Shown here piece after piece: positions 53,146 through 61,921 of a stretch of DNA of 64,000 nt. The notes under the pieces were generated by a model. It made no database searches, was not told the origin of the DNA, and saw only the letters and a program-made list of their open reading frames with translations. Each line of letters begins with the position of its first letter. Within the stretch, counting starts at the first letter, position 1. Source of the DNA: Canibacter sp052085365 (lineage in GTDB: Bacteria > Actinomycetota > Actinomycetes > Actinomycetales > Microbacteriaceae); NCBI GenBank assembly GCA_052085365.1, contig JBQDFP010000001.1:62001-126000 (forward strand), written 5' to 3'. Position numbers and translations under genes: made by a program.

Positions 53146-54744
53146 TCACTGTACCGGATTATTGTAGCTGAAATTTGTGGATCCGAGGTGCCCAACTCCT
53201 GACAGGAGCTCTCGCGTAAAGTCGTGTCTCGGCGAGGTAAATATTTCTGCTGTCGACCCGTGTTCCACGGCTACACCATCTCTCAGCACAAGTACTTCAT
53301 CCGCAAGACGGGAAACACTCGAGAGTTCATGTGAAATATAGACGAGCGCGATTTGGTCTTCGTCTTGGAGCTGCTCAAGAAGCTCCACGATTTTTACTCG
53401 TGTGCTGGAGTCGAGTGCTGAGACCGGCTCATCACACACCAGTATTTGTGGGCCGATAGCTAATGATCTTGCAATTGCAAGACGCTGTGCTTGACCACCG
53501 GAGAGCGTTTCAACTCGACGCTTACCGATATCGGGTGGCAATCCGACTCGCTCCAGTAACGCGGTAACACTGTGCTGGCGCCTGCCATGCTTCCGCTTAC
53601 GTGCAAGACGCAGTGCTTCTGTCAGCACACCGTTAACACGAACACCGGGTGTAAATGAGTCACGCGCATTTTGGGGAACCCAACCGACCGCAACGCGTTC
53701 TTGATTCGAGTCGTCACCCGACTTTTTGATACTTCCGTGACAGGGTGCCACTACACCTAAAATTGCGCGACCAACTGTTGTTTTTCCAGATCCACTTTCT
53801 CCTACAATTCCGAGGGTTTTGCCAGCTCTAACGTCGAAATCCAGGTGAGAAACCGCGTTTTTAGTCGCGCCTGGATATTTCACCGAAAGGTTGCGAACTT
53901 CGATTCGTGCCCCAGTATGAATTTGCGTGGTTTCGTCTCGAGGCGGAACGACGCCAACCTGTGCTGCGACCAAAGTGCGAGAAACAGCGGTTTGCGGGCT
54001 GTGAAAAACGCTGTGTGTCGTTCCCGACTCAACGACGCGTCCCTGATTCATTACAAGCACACGGTCAGCAATCAGGCTGACCGCAGCTAGATCGTGTGAA
54101 ATCAACAATAGCCCGGCTCCGGCGTCAACATACGTACGGAGTGTGGCCAGCACTCGCCGCTGCACAGTTGCGTCTAATGCAGTGGTGGGTTCATCAGCGA
54201 TGATGATATCCGGTTCGGCGACCGTTGCCGCGGCAATCAGCGCCCGTTGCCGCATTCCGCCAGAAAGCATAAAGGGATACGACCTCAGCAGTTCAGGGGT
54301 CGGATCAAGGTGAGCGCGTTTTAATGCACGATTGACGAGATGCGTACGGCGTTGTTGAGGCAAGTCTGACCTGCCAAAGTCTGACCTGCCAAACTGTAGT
54401 GCTTCAGCAACTTGGGGTGCTACTCGCATGAGTGGGTCGAGAGCGCTGAGCGCATCTTGGCCAACATATGCCAGGCGTGAGCGTATTTCGTCTTCGAGGA
54501 CAGTCGCACCGGTACGATCATGAACCTCCAGGTGACGACTGGATATTAATGGTGGATCAATCAGCCCGAGAATCGACCGTGCCAGAAGGGTTTTCCCGGC
54601 ACCGCTTTCCCCTACAAGTGCGACACACTCCCCAGACCGAATCGTAAGTTCGCCGATGTCTACGAGAGGTCGCTGTTTCTTGGACTGCACCCGGACGTTG
54701 GCCAAGCTGAGAAGAATCGGCTTCTGATCTTGTTCACTCGGCAC
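53146..54744 (-). CDS. Fused dipeptide/oligopeptide-type ABC ATPase (two ATPase domains)
   Basis: This 532-residue protein joins the DppD- and DppF-like ATPases of a peptide/nickel-type importer in one chain. The N-terminal unit has GESGAGKTLLAR and LSGGMRQRALIA; the C-terminal unit has GESGSGKTTVGR and LSGGQAQRLAIA. It includes an in-frame 15-bp tandem duplication (54362-54391) that repeats FGRSD. GTG 54744 overlaps the permease gene by 11 bases. The end of the gene seems to carry the ileS promoter (TACAAT or TACAGT near 53168-53148). Confidence 0.93.
   Translation of the reverse strand: MPSEQDQKPILLSLANVRVQSKKQRPLVDIGELTIRSGECVALVGESGAGKTLLARSILGLIDPPLISSRHLEVHDRTGATVLEDEIRSRLAYVGQDALSALDPLMRVAPQVAEALQFGRSDFGRSDLPQQRRTHLVNRALKRAHLDPTPELLRSYPFMLSGGMRQRALIAAATVAEPDIIIADEPTTALDATVQRRVLATLRTYVDAGAGLLLISHDLAAVSLIADRVLVMNQGRVVESGTTHSVFHSPQTAVSRTLVAAQVGVVPPRDETTQIHTGARIEVRNLSVKYPGATKNAVSHLDFDVRAGKTLGIVGESGSGKTTVGRAILGVVAPCHGSIKKSGDDSNQERVAVGWVPQNARDSFTPGVRVNGVLTEALRLARKRKHGRRQHSVTALLERVGLPPDIGKRRVETLSGGQAQRLAIARSLAIGPQILVCDEPVSALDSSTRVKIVELLEQLQDEDQIALVYISHELSSVSRLADEVLVLRDGVAVEHGSTAEIFTSPRHDFTRELLSGVGHLGSTNFSYNNPVQ
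54362..54391 (+). repeat. In-frame 15-bp tandem duplication in the fused ATPase
   Basis: AAGTCTGACCTGCCA occurs twice in tandem (54362-54376, 54377-54391), adding a second FGRSD-type five-residue copy to the protein. Confidence 0.9.
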
Positions 54745-55609
54745 GACGTCCCCTACTCTGCAAGAGCCTGCTTCCCACGGTGAATGTTGCCGCGGCTATG
54801 CCCAGCGCAAACCCAGGAAGCACGACCACCCACCACGCACGCCGTACGACCGCTTTGCCCTGGGACATCATCAGGCCCCAGTCGGCGTTCGGTGGCTGCA
54901 CTCCAAGGCCCAAAAACGTGAGTCCGGCAATCGCGAGCATTGCGGTGGCCACACCGAGGACTGCGAGAGCCACGACCGGACGCAACGCTACTGGAAGCAC
55001 GTGCCTCCAGACGATCCGGAACCAATGCACGCCAAGAATGCGTGCGGCTTCCACAGCTTCTGAACCAATTACTGTTCGCGCTGAAAGAGCTGCAACTCGT
55101 GCATACGCGGGTATTGCGGCGACACCGACTGCGACAGTAACGGCCACTGTTCCTGTGCCGATGAAAGCGAGTATAAGAAGTGCCAACAAGAATTCGGGTA
55201 TTGCTAGGCCCACCTCGGTTAAGCGAAGCACCGCTGAGCGTTCCCATGTGGGGCCAAAGGCGCTGAGCGAACCGAGGACGCCACCGATGACAGCGGCCCC
55301 GACAGTTGCTATGAGCCCCGAACCAAGCGTCGACGCAGTCCCGTGAATCACCCGCGTATACACGTCACGACCTACCTGGTCAGTACCAAACCAGTGATCC
55401 AATGAAGGAGGCTGGAGTGCTTCGGCTGCCGAAGTGGCAAGCGGGTCACCCGGCGCAAACAGTGAAGGAACAAACATTGCGATGATGAACAAACACATAA
55501 CGACTACGCATGCCATGCTGATCACGAGATTTTTTGTCAGTGTGTGCGCACGCACCGGTGCTACATCCTGGTTGTCGCTGTGTAAGTTCGGCTGCTTTGT
55601 CGTGCTCAT
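54734..55609 (-). CDS. ABC importer permease, DppC-like
   Basis: This 291-residue permease has about six membrane helices and belongs to the DppC/OppC group of peptide/nickel importers, with an N-terminal hydrophilic stretch before helix 1. The EAA-like loop region AAALSARTVIGSEAVEAARILGVHWFRIVWRHVLP fits (seen in parts near 175-205). ATG 55609 overlaps the DppB-like stop (ATGA) and has GAGGG four bases upstream. Confidence 0.9.
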   Translation of the reverse strand: MSTTKQPNLHSDNQDVAPVRAHTLTKNLVISMACVVVMCLFIIAMFVPSLFAPGDPLATSAAEALQPPSLDHWFGTDQVGRDVYTRVIHGTASTLGSGLIATVGAAVIGGVLGSLSAFGPTWERSAVLRLTEVGLAIPEFLLALLILAFIGTGTVAVTVAVGVAAIPAYARVAALSARTVIGSEAVEAARILGVHWFRIVWRHVLPVALRPVVALAVLGVATAMLAIAGLTFLGLGVQPPNADWGLMMSQGKAVVRRAWWVVVLPGFALGIAAATFTVGSRLLQSRGRRAE

Positions 55610-56571
55610 GCCGCCCTCGTCCCTGGTCTCGGGTCTGCCCACCAGACGATCAGGTCAGCCAGGAGGCCCAGCAGCGCGAACACTGTCGCTGACAGCACGA
55701 CAATCCCGATAATTACCGGCATATCGCGGCTCGTGATCGCATGCAGCGCCACACGGCCCAGACCTGGACGCGCAAACACGTTTTCAATAAGTACCGCGCC
55801 TCCTAAGATTCCACCTACGAGCGTGCTCAACAGGCCAGCTAGCGGCATCAGCGTATGTCGGAGACCATGCTGAAAGGCAAACTGTCCACGTCCCATTCCG
55901 CGTGAACGCGACGAAAGTGCAAACGCAGATCGTTCAACAGCATCGAGTTCGATATCGAGAACGCGCGACATCAGGCCCGCAAGGGGGATGGCCAGCGACA
56001 TCGCAGGCAGAATCAGTGAAGCAATGCCGCGATTCGAGCTTGACGGGAACCAGCCGAGTGAGAAGGAGAATATGATGAGGAGTGCGTAGCCAATCCAATA
56101 TGTGGGCACTGACACCGAAATGAGTTGGAAGGTGTCTACGATCGCTGTGCGTACCCCATTTTGCCGCCAGTCGGTCCCGGTGCGGCGAATAACCTGGCCC
56201 ATTGTAATCAGCAACATCATAAATAAGATTGCGAGCCCTGCAAGCTGCATTGTCGGCCCAAGTTGCCGGCCTAGCACTTCGGTAACTTCTAAATTCTGTT
56301 GATAGGAGTGACCGAAATCGCCGCGAAGCATCTGCCCAAGCGAGGACAGATATTGCTCCCCTATCGGCTGATCGAGTCCGAGTGAGGTTCGAATACGTTC
56401 TTTTTGTTCTTCGCTGACTCCTGCGAGTGGCCCCAGTCTTGCCTCAACCGGGTCGCCAGGAATAAGTTTCAGCGCAAAAAAACTAAGTGTCGCCGCTAAC
56501 CACACGGTGAAAACGGCTTGGCCTAGTCGGGCCAAGCCATCCAAAGTGAAACGCCACAATCTCGGGTTCAC
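55606..56571 (-). CDS. ABC importer permease, DppB-like
   Basis: This 321-residue permease is of the DppB/OppB group: six helices and the signature PGDPVEARLGPLAGVS after helix 1, with the EAA-like segment ERSAFALSSRSRGMGRGQFAFQHGLRHTL (in parts). GTG 56571 has GGGGGAG 11 bases upstream. A hairpin (56515-56538) lies in the first codons. It follows the solute-binding gene after 24 bases. Confidence 0.9.
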   Translation of the reverse strand: MNPRLWRFTLDGLARLGQAVFTVWLAATLSFFALKLIPGDPVEARLGPLAGVSEEQKERIRTSLGLDQPIGEQYLSSLGQMLRGDFGHSYQQNLEVTEVLGRQLGPTMQLAGLAILFMMLLITMGQVIRRTGTDWRQNGVRTAIVDTFQLISVSVPTYWIGYALLIIFSFSLGWFPSSSNRGIASLILPAMSLAIPLAGLMSRVLDIELDAVERSAFALSSRSRGMGRGQFAFQHGLRHTLMPLAGLLSTLVGGILGGAVLIENVFARPGLGRVALHAITSRDMPVIIGIVVLSATVFALLGLLADLIVWWADPRPGTRAA

Positions 56572-56595
56572 GATCGGGTCTGCTCCCCCAATGGG

Positions 56596-58227
56596 TTAAT
56601 TCGCTTGCAGTTGTTGGGCCGAAATGAAGTTCGGCCAGCCATTTCCGTCAAATTCGACGCCAGCGATGCCTGTATTCGACGCACTCATTGTCGACTGGTT
56701 AAACAGCGGCAAAATAGCAACATACTCGTGGTTCCACTCTTGGAGGTTGTCATAAATTTTTGTGCGCTCCTCCGAGTCAAATGATGCGACGGCTTCGTTG
56801 AGCTGTTGATCAATTTCAGTGCTTGTCACGTGTGATGCATTTTGAAACCCGTCTGTTGAGAGATGGTTTCGCAAAATATCGGGATCTATCGACGCAAAGC
56901 TCCAGTCCACAATGTCATATTCTCCCGGCCCATACTTTTCGTTATACGCACCTGGTTCGAGCACGCTGTTGGTCACCTCTACACCGATCTTTTTCCAATC
57001 GGATACTAATAAGTCAGCGATGGCTTGTTTATCGTCTTCGCGCGGTGTCCAGCTCAACCACTCAATCTCAAGCTTTTGTCCGTCTTTTTCACGGACAGAT
57101 CCATCTTCAGGCAATTTCCAACCCGCTTCGTCAAGCAGTTTTTCTGCACGTTGGGGCGAGAATTCAGTTGTTCCGTCCAACAAATCACTCGTAATGTTCG
57201 GCGTCGTCGGGCTCAATAAGCTTTCAGCACGCGTGTAATAGCCGAGGTAGATCGATTCAACAGCCGATTCAATGTCGGCCCCGTACATAAGCGCTTGTCT
57301 CACGTTTTGATCTTCAAGTACGCCGTGTGCTTCGTTGAGGTAGAGCGAGTAGGGAACGCCTGGCGAGGGTTTGGACGTCACATCTTCATTTTCAAGTGTG
57401 TCTACCGCAGACGGGGAAAGCTCACTCGCAATTTCAATTTCCCCCGCATTGAGGCTCTCTGCCCGCAGCTGATCGTCCGGTACGACGCTGACTTCAAGCA
57501 CACCAGCCAGATTATCTCTGATTTCTATGCCTTCGGGTGCCCACGCATAGTCGTCGTTGCGCTCGTAGACAATCGAGCTGCCTGGTTGTAATTCAACCAT
57601 TTTCCAGGCGCCACTTCCAACGCTGATTCCTGGTCCACCTGAGGCAAGCTCGGAAGCATGCTCCTTTAAAACTCTTGGTGAGTATATTCCTAAAAATGCA
57701 CTCGACGTATTATTCAAAAAGGGGGGATATGGCTGAGAAAAGTGCACCGTAACTGTATGGTCGTCGACAACTTCCGTGCTTTTATATAGTTCGCCACCGA
57801 GGAGGTTGTTGGCATGTGTTGATTCGGTTTCCGGGGCCATGACATGGTCAAAATTCGCTTTCACTGCCTCAGCATCGAACGGTTCACCATCGTGAAACGT
57901 CACTTGTTCACGAAGCGTGAACGTGACGCTCTTCTGGTCGTCGCTGATTTCCCAGTCTGATGCGAGCCACGGGTGAAGGTTTCCGTCTTTGTCTAGGTAG
58001 GTGAGCGAATCGAGTGTCAACCTGTTAATCATCGCAGAGACATCGGACTGGCTTTTATGCGGATCCATATGCCCCTGGTCCAGGTTGCTGGCTTGAGTCG
58101 CCCAGTGGATAGTCCCACCTTCGATTGGATCTCCCGCCGGGCCAGACCCTGCCCCGCTTGCGCAACCCACTAAGACGAGCGACAACGCACTAGCAACTGT
58201 GAAGAGAGCACGAGCAGATTTGCGCAT
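56596..58227 (-). CDS. ABC importer solute-binding lipoprotein (SBP family 5)
   Basis: This 543-residue lipoprotein is the binding protein of a peptide/nickel-type importer. The signal peptide ends in LVLVGC, a lipobox, so the Cys near residue 22 would be lipidated and anchored outside the membrane. The family 5 features include GGTIHWATQASNLDQGHMDPHKSQSDVSAMI, VTFTLREQVTFHDGEPFDAEAVKANFDHV, in parts. The ligand cannot be told. ATG 58227 is preferred to the long open frame: AAGGA lies four bases upstream. It leads the leftward operon with two permeases and the ATPase; a TetR gene diverges. Confidence 0.9.
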   Translation of the reverse strand: MRKSARALFTVASALSLVLVGCASGAGSGPAGDPIEGGTIHWATQASNLDQGHMDPHKSQSDVSAMINRLTLDSLTYLDKDGNLHPWLASDWEISDDQKSVTFTLREQVTFHDGEPFDAEAVKANFDHVMAPETESTHANNLLGGELYKSTEVVDDHTVTVHFSQPYPPFLNNTSSAFLGIYSPRVLKEHASELASGGPGISVGSGAWKMVELQPGSSIVYERNDDYAWAPEGIEIRDNLAGVLEVSVVPDDQLRAESLNAGEIEIASELSPSAVDTLENEDVTSKPSPGVPYSLYLNEAHGVLEDQNVRQALMYGADIESAVESIYLGYYTRAESLLSPTTPNITSDLLDGTTEFSPQRAEKLLDEAGWKLPEDGSVREKDGQKLEIEWLSWTPREDDKQAIADLLVSDWKKIGVEVTNSVLEPGAYNEKYGPGEYDIVDWSFASIDPDILRNHLSTDGFQNASHVTSTEIDQQLNEAVASFDSEERTKIYDNLQEWNHEYVAILPLFNQSTMSASNTGIAGVEFDGNGWPNFISAQQLQAN

Positions 58228-58315
58228 AGTTTCCTTTCGCCGGTTGAGCGGAGCGCATGACATCATTTTGCTCGCCTCATCTCGACCGAGACACCCAACC
58301 ACGATTGTTAGACTG

Positions 58316-58321
58316 AGTATA
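58316..58321 (-). promoter_or_regulatory. -10 element for the solute-binding protein operon
   Basis: TATACT on the minus strand (58321-58316) is a near-perfect -10 sequence about 90 bases ahead of the solute-binding gene. It lies between two TTAGACTG copies (58308 and 58326). Confidence 0.5.
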
Positions 58322-58330
58322 AGTATTAGA

Positions 58331-58348
58331 CTGTTGCTACTATAACAG
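58331..58348. promoter_or_regulatory. Candidate TetR operator over the regulator's own -10
   Basis: Inverted repeat CTGTT-GCTACTAT-AACAG (58331-58348) covers the TACTAT -10 (58338-58343) of the TetR gene. Binding there would repress it; direct repeats of TTAGACTG nearby may serve too. Confidence 0.4.
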
Positions 58349-58350
58349 AC
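58338..58350 (+). promoter_or_regulatory. Leaderless -10 element for the TetR regulator
   Basis: TACTAT (58338-58343), seven bases, then ATG 58351. There is no ribosome binding site, so a leaderless transcript is likely. Confidence 0.55.
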
Positions 58351-58965
58351 ATGAATAAGCCCGAAATAAAGCGTGGAAGACCACAATCCACTACGGTCTC
58401 AACACTTCGTGATGCTGCATTCGAGCTTTTTCAATCCCAGGGATACGAAAACACGAGTGTGACCGATATAGCTCGGGTCGCTGGGGTGAGCCGAGCGACC
58501 TTTTTTAATTACTTCGAAGCAAAAAGTGATGTGTTTTGGGTGGAAGTAGATAAGGCCCTTGAGCTCCTCCCAGAAGAGCTCCGTACTCTTGAACCTCATA
58601 CGTCACTGTTCGATGCGATCACCAGTGCGCTCAAAAGAGTACTGCAACCCTGGGATGGCGGTAACGTCCCTTGGATATTCATCCAGTTTGACCTCATTGG
58701 GCAGCCAGCAGCGGTCCGAGAAAGCGCAACTGAGCGCATTTCGAGCGCCCAGAATATTCTCGACGACTTCATCACGAGCCGGCTTGGCCTCAACCACCAT
58801 AATCTCAGCTCCCGGACCACGAGTTACGCTGTCATTGCAGCGATCATCGCCGCGGCAATCACCTGGGCCCAGACTCCCCCACCACGTGGTCAGCTTTATG
58901 ATTTTGTTGAACAGGCACTCACCCCGTTACAACACGGCATGACACAACCAATTGACTCGCCCTGA
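58351..58965 (+). CDS. TetR-family transcriptional regulator
   Basis: This 204-residue protein has the TetR DNA-binding domain at the N-terminus: FELFQSQGYENTSVTDIARVAGVSRATFFNYFEAKSDVFW (about 22-60, seen in parts) is a helix-turn-helix with the usual TFFNYF turn. The C-terminal ligand domain is diverged, as normal. It is divergent from the peptide/nickel-type importer operon (123 bases between starts), so it most likely regulates that operon and itself. Confidence 0.92.
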   Translation: MNKPEIKRGRPQSTTVSTLRDAAFELFQSQGYENTSVTDIARVAGVSRATFFNYFEAKSDVFWVEVDKALELLPEELRTLEPHTSLFDAITSALKRVLQPWDGGNVPWIFIQFDLIGQPAAVRESATERISSAQNILDDFITSRLGLNHHNLSSRTTSYAVIAAIIAAAITWAQTPPPRGQLYDFVEQALTPLQHGMTQPIDSP

Positions 58966-59016
58966 GAGCAACCTACGGGTCTCCCCGAGTTCGGTAGACT
59001 GTTCGAGACGTTTCGT

Positions 59017-59050
59017 GACGCGCGTGCGAAGTTTGCGCGCGTCAAGTTTT
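59017..59050 (+). terminator. Terminator-like hairpin in the tetR-valS gap
   Basis: GACGCGCG (59017-59024) pairs with CGCGCGTC (59036-59043), followed by AAGTTTTT. It may end the tetR transcript or act as an attenuator for valS, whose putative -10 (TAGACT, 58995-59000) lies upstream of it. Confidence 0.6.
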
Positions 59051-59069
59051 TACGGTGTTTGGAGCACGA

Positions 59070-61628
59070 ATGAGCGCGATTCCCGATAAGCCCGCCCTAG
59101 AAGGTCTCGAAGAGAAGTGGGGCGCTACTTGGGAAGACCAAGGAACATACCGTTTCGATCGTGACAACGCTACGACAGATAGCGTGTACAGCATCGACAC
59201 ACCCCCTCCGACAGCTTCAGGCTCACTGCATGTCGGCCACGTGTTCTCATACACCCACACCGATACTGTGGCCCGTTTTCAGCGGATGCGCGGCAAACAT
59301 GTGTTCTACCCCATGGGGTGGGATGACAATGGCCTTCCGACGGAGCGCCGCGTCCAAAACTACTACGGTGTTCGCTGCGATCCCTCCCTTCCGTACGTAG
59401 AGAACTTTGTGCCTCCACACCAAGGAGATGGAAAAACCACAAAGGTCGCTGACCAGCAACCCGTGTCTCGTCGAAACTTTATTGAGCTGTGCGAAGAGCT
59501 CACCGAAAAGGACGAGGTGCAGTTTGAAGCACTGTGGCGCACACTGGGTCTGTCAGTGGATTGGAAACAGAGCTACCGCACCATCAGTGACGAATCAATT
59601 ACGGCATCACAACGGGCGTTCGTGCGAAACGTGCAACGTGGAGAGGCCTACCAGGCTCAAGCACCAACTTTGTGGGACGTGACGTTCCGAACCGCGGTGG
59701 CTCAAGCAGAACTCGAAGACCGAGAACAGCCAAGCGCCTACCACAAGCTCGCTTTCCACCGTAACGATGGCGAAGACATTCTCATCGATACCACCCGTCC
59801 AGAGCTTCTCGCAGCATGTGTAGCACTCGTAGCTCACCCGGACGATGAACGCTATCAGCCCTTGTTCGGTTCAACAGTACGCACTCCACTTTTTGATGTC
59901 GAAGTTCCAGTTGTTGCCCACCACCTCGCACAACAAGACAAGGGCACTGGTATTGCAATGGTATGTACGTTTGGTGACGTGACCGACGTCGTGTGGTGGC
60001 GCGAACTCGGTCTCGAAAACCGCAGTATTATCGGGTTTGACGGTCGAATCTCGCACTCGGTTCCAGACGCGATTCACACCGAACAAGGCCAAGCAGCCTA
60101 TGCTGAGATTGCAGGTAAGACTGTTTTCAGTGCTAAGAAAGCCGTTGTTGATCTATTGCAACGCAGCGGTGAACTAGTCGGCGACATTCGTCAAATAACT
60201 CACCCAGTGAAGTTCTTTGAAAAAGGTGACAAGCCGCTCGAAATCGTTTCAACCCGTCAGTGGTACATCACGAACGGCGCACATGACGAGCAATTACGAG
60301 AGCGTCTCCTCGGTCACGGACGCGAGCTGAAATGGCATCCAGACTTTATGCGCGTACGGTACGAAAACTGGGTTGAGGGATTGAGCGGCGACTGGCTGAT
60401 TTCTCGTCAGCGCTTCTTTGGAGTCCCCCTACCCGTTTGGTATCCAATTGATGCGCATGGTGAGACGCAGTTCGATTCACCAATTCTTCCAACCGATGAC
60501 CAGTATCCCGTCGACCCAACCATAGACTTACCCGCAGGATTTGAAGAATCTCAGCGCGGACAGGCGAATGGTTTCGTCGGTGAAATGGACGTGATGGATA
60601 CCTGGGCGACATCCTCGCTCACCCCGCAGCTTGCTGGCGGGTGGAATCGAGACCCTGAACTCTTCGACCTTGTCTATCCGTTCGATCTGCGCCCTCAGGG
60701 TCAGGATATTATTCGCACTTGGCTATTCAGCACCCTGCTTCGTTCCGAGTTAGAAGCGGGCAAACTCCCGTGGAAGCACACGGGTCTGTCTGGTTGGATT
60801 CTCGACCCCGACCGCAAGAAGATGTCAAAGTCGAAGGGCAATGTTGTTACGCCGTTAGGAATGCTCGAAAAGCACGGAGCAGACGCCGTCCGATACTGGG
60901 CAGCATCTTCGAAACTCGGTGTCGACGCCGCATTCGACCCGAATAATCCGACTCAAATTAAAATTGGGCGCCGACTCGCAATTAAGATTTTGAATGCGGC
61001 CAAGTTTGTCCTTGGGTTCGATGATTCAGCTGCCGGAGAGGTTACGGAGCCCCTAGACCGTTCAATGCTCGCTCAACTCGATAACGTTGTTGAGCAAGCA
61101 ACTTTAGCGTTTGAACAATATGACCATGCGCGTTCCCTCGACATTATCGAGTCCTTCTTTTGGACCTTCTGTGACGATTATTTAGAACTGGTGAAGGACC
61201 GTGCCCACGGTGAACCAGGTGCCGGTCAAGCGTCGACCGTAACTGCTTTGAGACTCGCGCTCGAGACGCTTCTGCGTTTATTCGCTCCATTCCTTCCCTA
61301 TGCAACCGAAGAGACCTGGTCATGGTTCCAGGAAGGATCCGTACACCAAGCACCATGGCCGCAACCGAGATCGATTCATGGAGACGCAGAATTGCTTGAT
61401 CTCGTTGGGCATGCATTAATCGGTGTTCGTGGTGCTAAATCTGACGCAAAAGTGTCGCAACGCACCGAAATCAGTTCGGCTACCATCGCGGTGCCTGACG
61501 CAGATTTAGCAAGTTTGCAGTCAGCTGCGGGTGATCTGAAAGCCGTTGGTCGTATCCACCAACTCAACATCATCGGAGGCAGTGACGCTGTTGAAGTACG
61601 TGATGTTGAACTTGTTATCGAACCATAG
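59070..61628 (+). CDS. valS: Valine-tRNA ligase
   Basis: ValS charges tRNA-Val. The 852-residue class I synthetase has HIGH as PPPTASGSLHVGHVFSY (about 44-60), an editing domain, KMSKS as KKMSKSKGNVVTPLGM, and a C-terminal helical domain; a long coiled-coil C-terminus is not present. ATG 59070 has GGAG five bases upstream. A terminator-like hairpin with a T run lies 19 bases before it. No T-box was seen. Confidence 0.97.
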   Translation: MSAIPDKPALEGLEEKWGATWEDQGTYRFDRDNATTDSVYSIDTPPPTASGSLHVGHVFSYTHTDTVARFQRMRGKHVFYPMGWDDNGLPTERRVQNYYGVRCDPSLPYVENFVPPHQGDGKTTKVADQQPVSRRNFIELCEELTEKDEVQFEALWRTLGLSVDWKQSYRTISDESITASQRAFVRNVQRGEAYQAQAPTLWDVTFRTAVAQAELEDREQPSAYHKLAFHRNDGEDILIDTTRPELLAACVALVAHPDDERYQPLFGSTVRTPLFDVEVPVVAHHLAQQDKGTGIAMVCTFGDVTDVVWWRELGLENRSIIGFDGRISHSVPDAIHTEQGQAAYAEIAGKTVFSAKKAVVDLLQRSGELVGDIRQITHPVKFFEKGDKPLEIVSTRQWYITNGAHDEQLRERLLGHGRELKWHPDFMRVRYENWVEGLSGDWLISRQRFFGVPLPVWYPIDAHGETQFDSPILPTDDQYPVDPTIDLPAGFEESQRGQANGFVGEMDVMDTWATSSLTPQLAGGWNRDPELFDLVYPFDLRPQGQDIIRTWLFSTLLRSELEAGKLPWKHTGLSGWILDPDRKKMSKSKGNVVTPLGMLEKHGADAVRYWAASSKLGVDAAFDPNNPTQIKIGRRLAIKILNAAKFVLGFDDSAAGEVTEPLDRSMLAQLDNVVEQATLAFEQYDHARSLDIIESFFWTFCDDYLELVKDRAHGEPGAGQASTVTALRLALETLLRLFAPFLPYATEETWSWFQEGSVHQAPWPQPRSIHGDAELLDLVGHALIGVRGAKSDAKVSQRTEISSATIAVPDADLASLQSAAGDLKAVGRIHQLNIIGGSDAVEVRDVELVIEP

Positions 61629-61630
61629 CC

Positions 61631-61879
61631 ATGCAACTTGGTACTCGTTGGAACACTGGACAGACCCCACCGGGTCAGGTGCCGGCTGCGCTGAGAGATG
61701 CAATTCGTGCGCACGAATCCGATCATCCTGAAGCCTCAGCTTGGACACTAACTTGGTTAGAAGGTAAACCTCGACTTCAGCTCATCGACGAAGCAATACT
61801 GACCGTGGATGCTCGTGGCGAAGCAGTTTGGGAACAATCGGTCGAAAATGACGACGAGGACGACGATTGGTTACTCTAG
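61631..61879 (+). CDS. Small conserved protein downstream of valS
   Basis: I do not recognise this 82-residue protein. It starts two bases after the valS stop, so it is translated through coupling. It has a plain hydrophilic sequence with an acidic C-terminal tail (NDDEDDDWLL) and no signal peptide, cysteine or membrane segment. Similar short proteins follow valS in related actinobacteria from memory, but this was not checked. Confidence 0.65.
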   Translation: MQLGTRWNTGQTPPGQVPAALRDAIRAHESDHPEASAWTLTWLEGKPRLQLIDEAILTVDARGEAVWEQSVENDDEDDDWLL

Positions 61880-61921
61880 TCTGGTGGGTATAGGTATGAT
61901 CCCCGTAAGTTTGGAAGTCTC

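Noticed and set aside
54780..55346. 188-residue Ala/Thr/Pro-rich frame on the plus strand
   Set aside because: Antisense to the DppC-like permease; composition reflects the opposite strand of a hydrophobic protein.
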